This document shows, piece by piece, positions 21,116-31,417 of a stretch of DNA of 64,000 bases. Positions within the stretch are counted from its first letter, which is position 1. Each line of letters begins with the position of its first letter. A model generated the notes under the pieces. That model worked only from the letters and a program-made list of their open reading frames with translations. It was not told where the DNA came from and searched no databases. Source of the DNA: Purpureocillium takamizusanense (Eukaryota > Ascomycota > Sordariomycetes > Hypocreales > Ophiocordycipitaceae); assembly GCF_022605165.1 (NCBI RefSeq), contig NC_063080.1, positions 124,001 to 188,000 of the forward strand. The letters are read 5' to 3'. A program made the position numbers and the translations under genes.

Positions 21116-21643
21116 ATGCCTCGAAAGAGGCCAAACTCGAAGAAGAAAAATGCCACGAGGCAAAACAGACAAAGGCCAGGAGGCCCGGATACCCAAGTCG
21201 CATGGTCTATGTTTCCCGACCTGCATGGTGACGTAGAAAAAGCACTTCACGAGGAGCTCCTCTTTTTTACTTTCCGTGATGAGGACAATGACGACGACTG
21301 CATTGACGACCACGACACGAACATTATGGGTAAATTTGTCTGCTCAAACAAATCATGCGGCAAAAAGTGGTCAAGCAGAGTTATTGCGATCACTATTCGA
21401 CGCTATCCACAGCAACAATACAACGCACGGGTTTATCATCAGCATTGCAAGGGATGTGGCTTTCTCGGCCATCCTACTCTAGATGAATCGTATTCAGAAA
21501 GAGTGTCATATCGGATCAAGAAGTGGTGTGGTGTCAAGATGGAGCGCCCTCCATTCTCACGGGGCCTGGACAATAAGCGCCCACATGAAAGTGACTTGTG
21601 CGAAGGATGCAAGCATGGGCACTGCATAATGATGTCTCTGTAA
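21116..21643 (+). CDS. 3CxxC-type zinc-binding protein
   Basis: A single exon of 175 residues starting at MPRKRPNSKKK. After a basic, probably nuclear N-terminus comes a WSMFPDLHGDVEKAL segment, then FVCSNKSCGKKWSS, HCKGCGFLG and LCEGCKHGHC. These are the paired CxxC-type elements of the fungal zf-3CxxC domain. The frame is open upstream to 21005, but the basic start and context favour 21116. The family is found in fungi, often as short proteins, and also in receptor-transport proteins of animals. The precise role is unknown. It is plus-strand, with about 400 nt of gene-free DNA before it. Confidence 0.75.
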   Translation: MPRKRPNSKKKNATRQNRQRPGGPDTQVAWSMFPDLHGDVEKALHEELLFFTFRDEDNDDDCIDDHDTNIMGKFVCSNKSCGKKWSSRVIAITIRRYPQQQYNARVYHQHCKGCGFLGHPTLDESYSERVSYRIKKWCGVKMERPPFSRGLDNKRPHESDLCEGCKHGHCIMMSL

Positions 21644-22084
21644 TTGTTCCTATATATAATGAAAAGTGGCAATAGAGTGCCATGGCTAGGAGTACCAGGA
21701 ACAGCGAATGTTACCGGCTTCCCAGGAAGCCGCTACCTGCTGACTCGTTTGCTGCAGGTGACTGTGAGTCCCTTCTTCCAATCAGCGCATAATAGTTCAG
21801 GCGGGTTCCGCCATCATATCGGATGCCAGGCCAATTATGGACGCCTCAAAGCTGAGGGACATGAAGGCTGGACTCATCTGGGACGGAATCAAGTGGCGCC
21901 AAGCCTGTGCTAACTGCCGCGACCGCAGATTCTTCTGCCCTGCACCGTCCTGCCCCGAGCCAAGTCTCTCCCGCTTAGACTGCTTCGTTAGAAGTCAGGA
22001 CACGGCTCCCCTCTGCCATGATATGGACGTTCCATGGTGCTGGTGGTACAGTTGGTGTTGTGGGGGTGTCGGGTGGGAGCTTTG
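21644..22084. other. gene-free stretch
   Basis: No convincing gene. Short frames contain scattered cysteines but no recognisable domain or splice-supported continuation. The first part is presumably the 3' flank of the 3CxxC gene. Confidence 0.3.
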
Positions 22085-22336
22085 TCAAATCAGCATCGTA
22101 TTATGCCCTTCGAATCGTTCCCGTACCTCTTTTTTGAGCGACAAAACCATCAGCTGAATCTGCATCATAAGGCGATGCGTCTTGCCATCGAGGTCCGCCA
22201 AATCGCAGATAAGACAGTTGATCGTGTCTCTTTTGACTTGAAGGGCATCGTGGATGTCCTCAAGAACTCCTATGGAATTCTCCAGGACGGAGATCTTGTC
22301 GTCAAGAGGCACGAGGCAAAATTCACCCATGATCAT
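22085..22336 (-). CDS. small coiled-coil hypothetical protein
   Basis: A single exon of 83 residues from the ATG at 22336. The sequence is regularly heptad-like (ISVLENSIGVLEDIHDAL, then LMMQIQLMVLSLKKEV), so a helical or coiled-coil protein is expected. A TATAAATA-type box near 22393-22400 on the same strand lies about 60 nt upstream, which favours this frame over an open plus-strand frame covering the same bases. No homologue is recognised. It lies in the cargo between the 3CxxC gene and the captain. Confidence 0.4.
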   Translation of the reverse strand: MIMGEFCLVPLDDKISVLENSIGVLEDIHDALQVKRDTINCLICDLADLDGKTHRLMMQIQLMVLSLKKEVRERFEGHNTMLI

Positions 22337-22660
22337 AGTTGTTCAGTCTGGGCGGCTAAGTAAACGTCACATAATCGCATTGGAAGCCACCCGTGTATTT
22401 ATACTGGTCAGCACTTGGTGTCAAGCGCCCAACCGGCCGGCGGGTGGGTCCCGTCGGTCACACGGCCTTCCGCACGGGCGGGGTAGAGAGAGCTATACTT
22501 AGCATCACGGACGGACAAGCCGGGCGGGGTTCGAGAGCACGGGTCCGAAGGATCTTCGGACGCCCATGAATTGTGTAAATTTAGCAATCATTATATGACT
22601 AGTTACATTCTAGGTCGTTCTACCTCATATTGCGTCATCCGTCCTCCAAAGGACCAACCG

Positions 22661-23227
22661 CTATCCGTTCAAGTCCTGCACCGGCTTGCCAATGTGGCGA
22701 CTTCGTGGGCGTCGGGCCACAGCAGTGCCTTTGACCACGACGACATTCTCCAGGGGCTGGGTAAGTTCAACACACCAATCTCCTGCGGGGTCAGCAACGC
22801 GATAAGCTTGACCGGAAACCACCAGGATATCCACCAACGGCTCGGTGAGGTCAACGCAGTCGCTACCATCGCCCATCAAGGCGTAGGTTTCGCTACCAAC
22901 AGATATGACCTGCCGTTTTGCAGTGATTGAGAATGCCTCCTCGCATAGCTGCAAGAATTCCGTCATGCTGAGTTCAAGAGGCATGGCAGGGAGAGGATCC
23001 AACATAGACCCGTCGGCTGTCGTAGAGTCACCGTCCAGTGACTCGAAATGCTGGGTGTCGCCGAAGAAGAAGTCCCATGAGAAGCCGGCATGGGTATCAT
23101 CTCGGGAGTGCGCCTGACTCGGAGGTGACAGTTCTCCATCGACCTCTTCGTCGAACAAGCGCGTGCTCGCCATGGTGCAGTCCTGTGACACGGATGTCGA
23201 TGCAAGGTTGGCGTGGACAGTCGTCAT
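22661..23227 (-). CDS. hypothetical protein with internal repeat
   Basis: A single exon of 188 residues. The first ~90 residues are acidic and Ser-rich. The last ~80 contain two related units, CVDLTEPLVDILVVSGQAY and CVELTQPLENVVVVKGTAV, each probably a helix/strand pair. A TATATA sequence near 23363-23370 lies about 140 nt upstream. No known domain. It is on the same strand as the captain and the next gene, in the captain-proximal cargo. Confidence 0.5.
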   Translation of the reverse strand: MTTVHANLASTSVSQDCTMASTRLFDEEVDGELSPPSQAHSRDDTHAGFSWDFFFGDTQHFESLDGDSTTADGSMLDPLPAMPLELSMTEFLQLCEEAFSITAKRQVISVGSETYALMGDGSDCVDLTEPLVDILVVSGQAYRVADPAGDWCVELTQPLENVVVVKGTAVARRPRSRHIGKPVQDLNG

Positions 23228-23413
23228 TGCTCGTGTGCCCAGGAGGCGACAGGCTCTTGAATCAAAAGGGGTTTGTCGCTCAGACGGTTCAGCCAGTAGT
23301 CCGGCTGTGGAAACAATGACAGGAGAAGGATGGACATTCAGAGAAACGGGAGGAAGCCGCAGTTATATACATTCCACGCATTCTGCCTGGCCTCAGATAC
23401 GGCCGGTGCCACG

Positions 23414-24250
23414 TCAACGGGACGCGTCCGCCCAGGTTGCCTCCCCATGCAGCATCCGTTTCAACCCACCGAGGCCAACACGGATCCTTCCGCTCCCGCA
23501 ACGGCCTTCCCATGCCCCCAACGCATCGTCGAACCGCAGCTGGATCTTTCGTCGCGAGCCTTGCCGCACTGACACCGCCACTCGCTTGTACGTGTCGTAC
23601 ATCACTGACGAAACGAGACGACGTCGCCCGTTCTTCGTCAGACGCCCTTTGATGTACTCGACCAGATCATGTACTTCCAGCTTTCCTGGCCCTTGCCACC
23701 GTCGGGACGCTGGATTCCAAGTAAAGACGAGGACTTCAGCCAGGGCATCATCTCCAAGCTCCACCGTTGCGGTCGCTCCATATATCTTGTACTGGCGCCG
23801 GCGAGAGGAGCGTTTTGAGTGCCTCGCTCGAAAGACGCGAGTGTTCGACCAAGGCCGCCTCAAACGCAGGACGGTGGTGGCGCCGTCACTTGGCGAGGTG
23901 GTGGCGGCATGGAACGCGGCTGACCAGTCAAAGTCTGATGACGGGAGATCTTCACAGGTGATGTCCACATCGGAACAAGGTAGGAATTCCAGGGGCATCA
24001 GGAAGGCGTCAAGAGACTCGTGAGCCCTGGCGCTGCTGGTGGTGCCGCTGCTTGAGCGGTCGGTCATTTTGGCGTCTTGGCTAGGGATATCCAGCGGGCA
24101 GGTTGACGATGGTGCCAAGGGAATGGCATGTGCCTCGACCGCCGTGGCGCCAGCGGCAGCATCCAGGTCCAAGTAAATGCTTGGCGATAGTGGGCTCTCC
24201 AGCTCATGGCTGGCTGTTGAGAGACTTGGGGAGTTGGCCTCAGCGTTCAT
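23414..24250 (-). CDS. hypothetical protein next to the captain
   Basis: A single exon of 278 residues. Residues 1-120 are acidic, Ser/Ala-rich and probably disordered. Residues 121-278 are basic and richer in hydrophobic residues (RRQYKIYGATATVELGDD, then LVFTWNPASRRWQGPG and SSVMYDTYKRVAVSV) and may form a compact domain that I do not recognise. A TATAAAAG box (reverse complement at 24324-24331) lies about 75 nt upstream. It starts 146 nt downstream of the captain's stop on the same strand, so it is the first cargo gene after the recombinase. A partner role is possible but purely positional. Confidence 0.55.
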   Translation of the reverse strand: MNAEANSPSLSTASHELESPLSPSIYLDLDAAAGATAVEAHAIPLAPSSTCPLDIPSQDAKMTDRSSSGTTSSARAHESLDAFLMPLEFLPCSDVDITCEDLPSSDFDWSAAFHAATTSPSDGATTVLRLRRPWSNTRVFRARHSKRSSRRRQYKIYGATATVELGDDALAEVLVFTWNPASRRWQGPGKLEVHDLVEYIKGRLTKNGRRRLVSSVMYDTYKRVAVSVRQGSRRKIQLRFDDALGAWEGRCGSGRIRVGLGGLKRMLHGEATWADASR

Positions 24251-24395
24251 GGTTCAGTGCGTGAGTCTATAGAGAGATGGAAGGAGGAAGTTTGGATGCC
24301 ACCTGGGTTGGGAGGGTGTGCCGCTTTTATACTTGTTTTGGAGCCCCTTGGTGTGACTGGCAGTCAGCTTCCTCGCAGCCGTGCCATGGGGTTGG

Positions 24396-26885
24396 TCACG
24401 GGATATAACCGGGCTCGAACAGCTCCAAGGCCTCTTCGTCGTAGTCGTGGCACCTGCCGGTGACCCAAAACTCCTCGTCAACATGAGGATCAGGTGACTT
24501 CTCCCATTTTGGTTCGAAGTGGCCATCGTCAGGCTCATCCTCTAGCTTTCGTCTCCTCCGCGGTGCAGCCACTCCGTCGCTTGCGCATGCTCTTTTAGCC
24601 CGTTTCACCCCCTCCGGCTTTGGTTTTGACCACAAGTTTGGCGTGTGCTGCTTGCCGTGATAGCGCAGGACATGGTTGCTCCATGCTGCCGGCAATGCAC
24701 TTATTCGTTGGGTGTCCCCGTTACGCTGGCACTCGGGGCAGTCGAATGGCTCGCGAAAGGTATCTTCGTGGTGTTTCCGAACATGTCTGGTTAGGCTCGA
24801 GACGTTGGCGTATGGATAGTTGCAGAGTAAGCATCTCGAAAGAGCGACAGGCTGGCGTTCGTGGGCCGTGATCTGTTCCTGCGGGAACACTTCCCTCTCG
24901 GACTTTTCTTGCAGATATGCCAGAAGCACTGTCGCCGCGGACACCGGACCAACGTCTTCGTCTAACAACTTACCGATACGCACCGCGACAGAGCTGCCGA
25001 CGATATCTCTCTGCTTGCGGGGGTTGGTTGCCTGCGTCGTGCGCAAATGGTGCGTGGTAATGCCTTGTGCCCTCAGCTTGTCGACCTCGTCGAAGTATTC
25101 TTTCCGCACCTCCTGAATTCGCAGTCGTTCCAGCCAGTCAAGTAGGTACTTGATGCGTGACTTAATCTTTTGCGCTTTTACCGGATCGTCTTTTGCTTCC
25201 CGGTACTGCTTTCGTAGGCTGCTGAGGTCGTTGCGCTTCTCGAAACTGGCAAAATCGTCCTTCGTGATGTAGATTGGCGCATAAGGGTCACGCCGTAGAA
25301 AGGCTCGGCTCATCATGGACACCATCTCTTCGTTCTGTCCTGCTTTGTCTCGGTACGCGACCTTCATCAAGTCCTTGTTCAGATGTATAGGCAAGTAGCT
25401 GTGCTCATACACCTCGGTAGAGTTCGACAAAATAAAGTTCCGGAGCGGGGCGGTTAAACTGCCTAAGAACCGGCCGTGTCAGAGGAGCAACTCGAGCTGA
25501 GGAAAATAACTGTTCTTACCGTCTAGCCTCCCACCGCCGCCAACTCTCATGGCGTAGGGCCGCATGGCGTCCTCGTCACGAAGCCCTGATACAAACAAAG
25601 CGCGGTTCCAGATACTCCAGTAGGTGTTGTAAGAGATAGAATGGATGGATTTGTCCTTCGTATTTGACTTCCAGAGCAGCGGAACGTAGTCAATGCCCGG
25701 CTCAAGCGGCTCCGCGCGGAAAACTTGACTGGATGCCGTGAATCCAGCCTCGAATGCGTTGTCCGCTAACGCTCGCGAAACCCAGAAGGTGAGGAGGCAC
25801 AGCTGACGGCAAGGCACCGTTGTGATGGAAAACTTGACCCTAAGGGCAACATCAGTCTCAGAACTCAGCAGCAGCCACAGGAAGAGATGCGCGCGTACTC
25901 CGATCTTTGGCCTCTTTGTATACGGTTTTGTCTCTGCTTGACGTGGCGTATCGTGACGGTGGCGGCGAGCCTCGTTATCTGCGGGTCAAAAGGGTCACGG
26001 ACCCATGCGAATTGAACCTGCTCATACTTGATGTTCACTACGCTCTTGGGACGCCAGCCTCCAATGCCGCCGAGGATGATAGAGCAGTCGAAAGCGATGC
26101 GGGTACTAGGGCTGCAGCGGATATCCTCTGCGCGACTCCAAAGCGTTGATAGTATCAAGATGATATCCTCCGGGGTGGTTTCTCTCTTCGTGAAAAGCTG
26201 CTTCAGAGATAGGCCAAGCTTCAAGGCAAGCTGGGGAATCCACTAGAAAGGATCAGCAAGGTCCAGCAGCCAGAGTATGTGATGAGACGAAAGTCCTACC
26301 TGTCCAATTTCGTACGCAGGACTGCTGCGAGAACCTTTATCTCGTGACGAATAGCGGAGGCTCCAGAGGTGAGCCCTCTCCCTGTCTTCACCCCTCTTCC
26401 TCTTCAGCACATTTTCGTCGGCATTCCGAACGAGTGCTGCCCAAACATCTTCCAGCGTCACGGCACAGTTGACGGTTCGAACTTCCTGCCATTCTTCCGC
26501 GCCGAGACACGGGCGCTTCACCATAGAGGTCCTCACATAGGACTCAAGGAAGGCCCGACAGCGTGCTTTGGCATCGTCTGACCCGATACAGAGAGCGAGC
26601 CACGTGTCTTCCGGGTGTGCCTTGATCCGCTCGGCGAACCTGACGACGATTAGGATGGCAATTCATTGAGTACGCGGCAATGTGAACCAACCGAAGCCAC
26701 TGACTCCATATTTCTTGTAGATATCGCTTTGTCTTGTCCGCGAGGAACTCGGAGTCGTCGATGGGGTTGTTGTCGTAGTGATGAAGGGCTTCAAGAGCAA
26801 CAGCCAGGATGTCATCTTCGTTGCCCGCACGTGCTCGTGTAAGTGAAATGGGCCACTCCTTGTCTTCATGAGACTTGGAAGGCAT
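24396..26885 (-). CDS. DUF3435 tyrosine recombinase, Starship captain
   Basis: Five exons, complement(24396..25462, 25520..25839, 25899..26242, 26300..26639, 26692..26885), give 754 residues in one frame; the introns are 52-59 nt with good splice signals. The product is the DNA strand-transfer enzyme that moves Starship transposons. Box I arginine is in GGWRPKS (Arg242). Box II is RPYAMR (Arg386, Tyr388, Arg391), followed by the typical GGGGRLDG. The box III tyrosine is Tyr418 or Tyr422 in STEVYEHSYLP. The C-terminal part has a C2H2-like finger (CLLC...H...H, ~610-630) and a second Cys pair (CPEC), common in captains. No stop or frameshift is seen. It reads inward from the presumed 5' end of the element. 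Confidence 0.9.
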
Positions 26886-27430
26886 AGTGGTTGAAACAAT
26901 TCTGCGATGGCTCGTTGTCGATGGCGATATTCAAGTGACCGCCGAAAGACGGTTGTGTTCGGCGTGTGTGTTTGTGGAGGTAAGCACGAGAAGGGAGAAG
27001 GAAAAGGAGAACGGCGAACGATGCAAGCCCAGCCCGGTGTGAACGAAAGGGGAGGGCTTGCCGCGCCAAATGGGGAAAGTAGGGCGATCCAAGGCACAGA
27101 GACACGCCGCCCAACATGCAGACAGAGAGGTGCAGGACGGCTGTGCACGCAACGAGGGTCATAGCCATTGGTGCTACGGTTAAAATAGACGGCACTGACG
27201 CGTATGGCGACATGACTGGCTGTTTAAACAAAACAAGAAAACCGATGGTGGGGGGGTGCGGACCGGGGGGAGGGCGTCCGGCGCTTGCAGCGCAAGACCG
27301 GGACCGGAGGTTGGAAACGGTGGGATCTCGAGACGGTCCGGCCGGGCCAGCGCCGTCCGGAACGGAGGCGGGCGGGGCCCGCAGACGGTGCCGGAAAAGC
27401 GGGTCCTCGGCAAAAGGTCGGTTAAGGTTC
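26886..27430. mobile_element. probable 5' terminal region of the Starship element
   Basis: This is the stretch upstream of the captain. Bases ~27241-27415 are strongly G-rich and contain GGACCGG/GTCCGG words at about 27259, 27276, 27297, 27335 and 27354, plus a CTTGC/GCAAG inverted repeat at 27284-27296. Beyond ~27430 the composition returns to ordinary intergenic DNA and resident-type genes follow. Starship captains lie at the 5' edge and read inward, which fits. The exact boundary and target-site repeat cannot be set without the far end or an empty site. Confidence 0.5.
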
Positions 27431-27927
27431 ATCTAGTGAGCAAGAAACCCCGTTCGCTCTCCCATAGACAAGCTTATGAGCGGCAGATTAGTAGTTGGGT
27501 CGGTGACGACCAGCGAACACCGGCTGTTGTATGTTTTTTTTTGTCTTTTTGTTCTTTGGAACTGTGTCGTGCATCCATCCCTCGTCTGGACTTGCATAGC
27601 ACAAATCTCATGTGACCACAACGCTTCGCAGCCCACATGCCACTTGACGTATATGCCGACGATTCTGGAAAGGCAACACGGGCTCCAAGGCAATATACAA
27701 TATGATGATTATCTTATTATCACTGCTGTCGACCCCTTGTTCCCCTCGTGCTCACAGGCTGGCTACCACTTGACGCTCCGCATATGTAGTCCGCATACCA
27801 CAACTACTCCGAGTCCATGGCAATAGTATTACTGTGCTTGTACAATCATGGCTGTCAAAGCTGGCACTGTACGAACATGGAAAAGAGTCAATTTCACCCT
27901 GAAGGTGCTTTTTGAAACTACGCGCAT

Positions 27928-29199
27928 CTACGTGGACTTGGTAGAACCCGTGAGTTTCCCCAGCATCTCCCGTACGCCGACTTCCGCCTCCCTCAACTTC
28001 TCACGCAATTCGTCATCTGCGTAGTCTCCAGGCAGCTCCCAAGGCGCAATCTGCCCTGCCAGCGTCTCGAGCCAATGGTAGCGTTCCCACACATCCGGGT
28101 CGAAGCCGTGCGCCGGCGTCGACACACCCTTCTCCCTGAGTCGCTCCAGATACGCGTCATAGAACACTTGCGGCCAGTCGCCGGCATTCCCGATGCAGTC
28201 ATTCAGAAATTCCTCCACAGGGCAGAAGAAGCCCGCAAACTCAAAGTCCACGAGCCCGGTGACGCGCGGCGGCTGACCCGAGACGAGAACGTTGCGCGGC
28301 GAGAGGTCGTAGTGCGTCATGACGAACTCGCCGGCGGGAATGCCGCCGCCCGCAAGCCCGAGATGCGGTAGTGTCTCGGAGATGAAGGTTCGGAGGGGCT
28401 GTACGATTGCTCGGTTTGGCGCATACGTATCCGTGGTCTCCAGCTCGTGCAGCTTCTCCTCCAGCCGGAGCCGGTAGTATGCGTTGGCGCTTTTGACGGG
28501 CTCGCCGGTCTTGATGCCTTCTTGGAGGATGTCTCGGATAGTCAAAGACGAGCCATCCAGTCGCGGGACGGTGTCCGCCCCGGGATCGCCAGGCGGCAGG
28601 CAAATATTGCCGCAATGCTTTTGAGCTGGCACGTTTTGGCGCAGGGACGCGACCATGTCGCCCAGCTGCCCGCCGAGTTGAGCAAGCGTGGCCTGATCCA
28701 GATCGTCGGTCGCGACGGGCCCTCCGGGAACCCGCGACATCAAGATCCAACCGCCATGCTGCAGCTCGTCCACACCCGCGGGCAGGCCGAGCGCGCAGCT
28801 CCCCTTCTTGAAGGGCGTGTCCATGGTGGCCACCGTCCCGTCCTCGGACCAAGCGAGAGCCCGCGGCGTCGGTACTTCGGGACAATATCTCTCGAGCAGC
28901 TGGAAGCAGGCCACCTCGTTCTGCACCTTGTTTGCGCCGAAGAAGCGACCGTTGACTTTCAACACGACGCGCTGGCTCGCGCTCTCTTCTGATGATGGTG
29001 GGCGTGGGTGGCGGAGCTCGAGGAAGTAGATCCTGTTGTTGTACGACTCGCCCGAGCCGAGTTGGACCACGGAGAGGAGCTCAGATGCCGGGAACGCGCA
29101 GGCGACGATGGCTTCAATCTCCTGGCGGTGGACGCGGACGCCTGCCGTGGGATGATGTTCCGGCGTCGGGGGCCGACCGTGATCAAGATTTTGCTCCAT
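27928..29199 (-). CDS. APH-family phosphotransferase
   Basis: A single exon of 423 residues with an aminoglycoside phosphotransferase/choline-kinase-like fold. An N-lobe with RVVLKVNGRFFG (the ATP-anchoring Lys) is followed by a catalytic loop THYDLSPRNVLV (H-x-D-x-x-x-x-N) and a metal-binding GLVDFEFAG. Fungal members are numerous and mostly uncharacterised; a small-molecule or protein substrate cannot be deduced. It looks complete. It is the first gene on the presumed resident side of the element boundary, convergent with nothing and transcribed toward it. Confidence 0.8.
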   Translation of the reverse strand: MEQNLDHGRPPTPEHHPTAGVRVHRQEIEAIVACAFPASELLSVVQLGSGESYNNRIYFLELRHPRPPSSEESASQRVVLKVNGRFFGANKVQNEVACFQLLERYCPEVPTPRALAWSEDGTVATMDTPFKKGSCALGLPAGVDELQHGGWILMSRVPGGPVATDDLDQATLAQLGGQLGDMVASLRQNVPAQKHCGNICLPPGDPGADTVPRLDGSSLTIRDILQEGIKTGEPVKSANAYYRLRLEEKLHELETTDTYAPNRAIVQPLRTFISETLPHLGLAGGGIPAGEFVMTHYDLSPRNVLVSGQPPRVTGLVDFEFAGFFCPVEEFLNDCIGNAGDWPQVFYDAYLERLREKGVSTPAHGFDPDVWERYHWLETLAGQIAPWELPGDYADDELREKLREAEVGVREMLGKLTGSTKST

Positions 29200-30538
29200 A
29201 TTAGGCGAGCAAGCAGTGTAGTCTTCTTGGGTTGACTGAATATTGCAATAAAATCTTCCGTCTTCAAGCGCCGGCTGGAGTATTTATGGCGACGTGGCAT
29301 GCCTTGATGGACGAGGTTGCGTGTCGAAGCCGTACGAAGTACGCAGCCGCCGGGTGACTCATCGGGCTGCGATACGAGTGAACGAGCGCTTCGATCGAAG
29401 CTCAGCCTTCACGAGCGATACGAAATTTTGTTTCACACAAAGCTTAATACTACGGCGTATAGGCGGTGGATCAGGGTGAAGTGTCGCATAGGCGGGCGGC
29501 CTCTTTGGGGACGGACGCCAGGTCGTGCTCGACAGAGGGAGTGTTGGAAATGGCAATGGCTTCCCGTGCCAGGCGCGAGCTCCTGCTTTCGAGTTAGGCG
29601 GAATGGAATAATTGATATGTTTGAGGCAAGGCAGATTGTCATGGCTAGAGATTCATTGTGTCGCGGACAAGGAAGGCGTGACATTGTTGTGATGCCGATG
29701 GGGTCGCCGAGTCGACAACATCTTACGCGATTTCCAGCAAATCCAACCGCCCAGAACTGGGTACTCATGAGACGGCTTCAGTTTGGCAAGTGAGCCTTGG
29801 TCGTCTTCCACGCATAAGATATGTCGTGGGAAAAGCCCGGGAGGAATATGTCGCAGTCCACGTCGAGCCGTAAAAGAGAGCCACAGGAGGTTTAGCTGGT
29901 CGTACAGAACTCAAGGTGGTCCTGTGAAGGGAATCATCAGGCAAGATCGACTACAAGAACTGCCGGGCTATGAATGCTTGCAGGTACGGAATTGCAAACG
30001 AAGGCGCCTGCTCCGACATCCTTTATATATTGCCTGCCCTGACCTTGCAACATTGAACATATGCACCAGACCCTCAGCTTCCTTGACCGACTTTGCAGAA
30101 GAAGCCACATCCGCAGAGCCATCATCACCGGAAAGGTTTGTCTAGTGCCTGGCCTCAAGGCATCATCCATCAGCATCTGCTCACGGCTGTTCTTGTACTT
30201 GCCAGGCTTCGCGTGGGCTGCGCTTTGAACAACGAACCGTTTGAGAAATAAGCCTTGGGTTCTGAAATCCTGCCGCGGTAGCGACTACCAGGAACAAGGT
30301 CAGTGCAGTATTATCTTGACGGACATTTTTATCACCACGCTTACAGTTGCCAGCCATCATTGCGCGGATCCAGGCAACAATTCTGACCTGTTCCTGGGCC
30401 TCGACCGTCTCTTATCGTCTACCAAGCAAGTCACACAAGCCAAGCCCGTGGCATCGGCTAGTCCTCGACTCTCGGCACTCTTGACTGGCGCATGCAAAAC
30501 CTTGCACGGCCTGCGAAGACGACCAAAAAAACGCAACC
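29200..30538. other. long intergenic region
   Basis: No supported gene. Several open frames of 100-160 residues on both strands lack recognisable domains and have arginine-rich or shadow-like composition. A TTTATATA word near 30022 could be a promoter of an unrecognised transcript. Confidence 0.3.
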
Positions 30539-31417
30539 ATGCCGGAGATTAAGGTGGCCAACCAGACTCTCGTCCCTCCGAGCAAGGCCATCAATCCGAA
30601 CGTGAAGGATGTCATTCTCAGGAGCACCCGCTTCAACGTCCCGATGCTGGAGGCAATGAACCTGGTCACCCCAGGCATGCGCTATCTCGGGCTCAAGCTT
30701 GACAACAACTTGGGCTTGACTGTTGATGGCCTGCCCAGCCGCGAACAATTCGATCGCATGTCAGAGACTGAGATTGTTGAGCTCAAGGGGAGGCTCTGGG
30801 CCCGAGTGGAGGCCAGGAAGGATCATGGCCAGGTCGGGCAGGCAAGAGTGCCCCAAGACATGCTCCGCACGCTATGGTTTATCTTGAGCCCAGGCGGCAA
30901 AACGACTCACGTGCATGGCAACTATCTGGCACTTCGTGACAAGATTTCGCAGCTGCTGATCATGGGTGAGGGAGCTGCCTGGTCTGCCCGCTCCGTTCTT
31001 GACACGGTCCAGAACTACCACGGGATCGTGAAACGCGAGATTCACCTGCTCCGGGCGTTTCGGCCGCGCGCAGTTCAACATGGAAGAAGAACTCTGCCTC
31101 TTGAACGCTGGCTTCCCGCGTTGGCGGCCCGCATTCGCCACGTCGACTCTGTACACTACCGTGGAGAAGCGTCGGAAGGCAGTGCCTGGGAAAGAATGAC
31201 CAATACCGCACTTCGACTGGACGAGGAAGTCAAGGCCGGCAAGGCCAACGCCGGCGACGACCTCGTTGCAGTCATGAACGAGATGGCAGACTATGCGACT
31301 CAACATTTCCCCGTGGACGCCGTGGAGGAGATGGTTAAGAAACTCCATCATCTCGCTCATGATGACAGCGCGGTCGTTGGCAATGGCGATGCGGAGGGCC
31401 GTGATGGCGACGAGTAG
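30539..31417 (+). CDS. hypothetical protein
   Basis: A single exon of 292 residues with a good start context (CAACCATGCC). It is predicted mostly helical and soluble, with a hydrophobic stretch around residues 110-150 and an acidic C-terminus (DAEGRDGDE). No signal peptide, membrane segment or known domain is recognised. The long frame and balanced composition support a real gene. The function is unknown. Confidence 0.6.
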   Translation: MPEIKVANQTLVPPSKAINPNVKDVILRSTRFNVPMLEAMNLVTPGMRYLGLKLDNNLGLTVDGLPSREQFDRMSETEIVELKGRLWARVEARKDHGQVGQARVPQDMLRTLWFILSPGGKTTHVHGNYLALRDKISQLLIMGEGAAWSARSVLDTVQNYHGIVKREIHLLRAFRPRAVQHGRRTLPLERWLPALAARIRHVDSVHYRGEASEGSAWERMTNTALRLDEEVKAGKANAGDDLVAVMNEMADYATQHFPVDAVEEMVKKLHHLAHDDSAVVGNGDAEGRDGDE

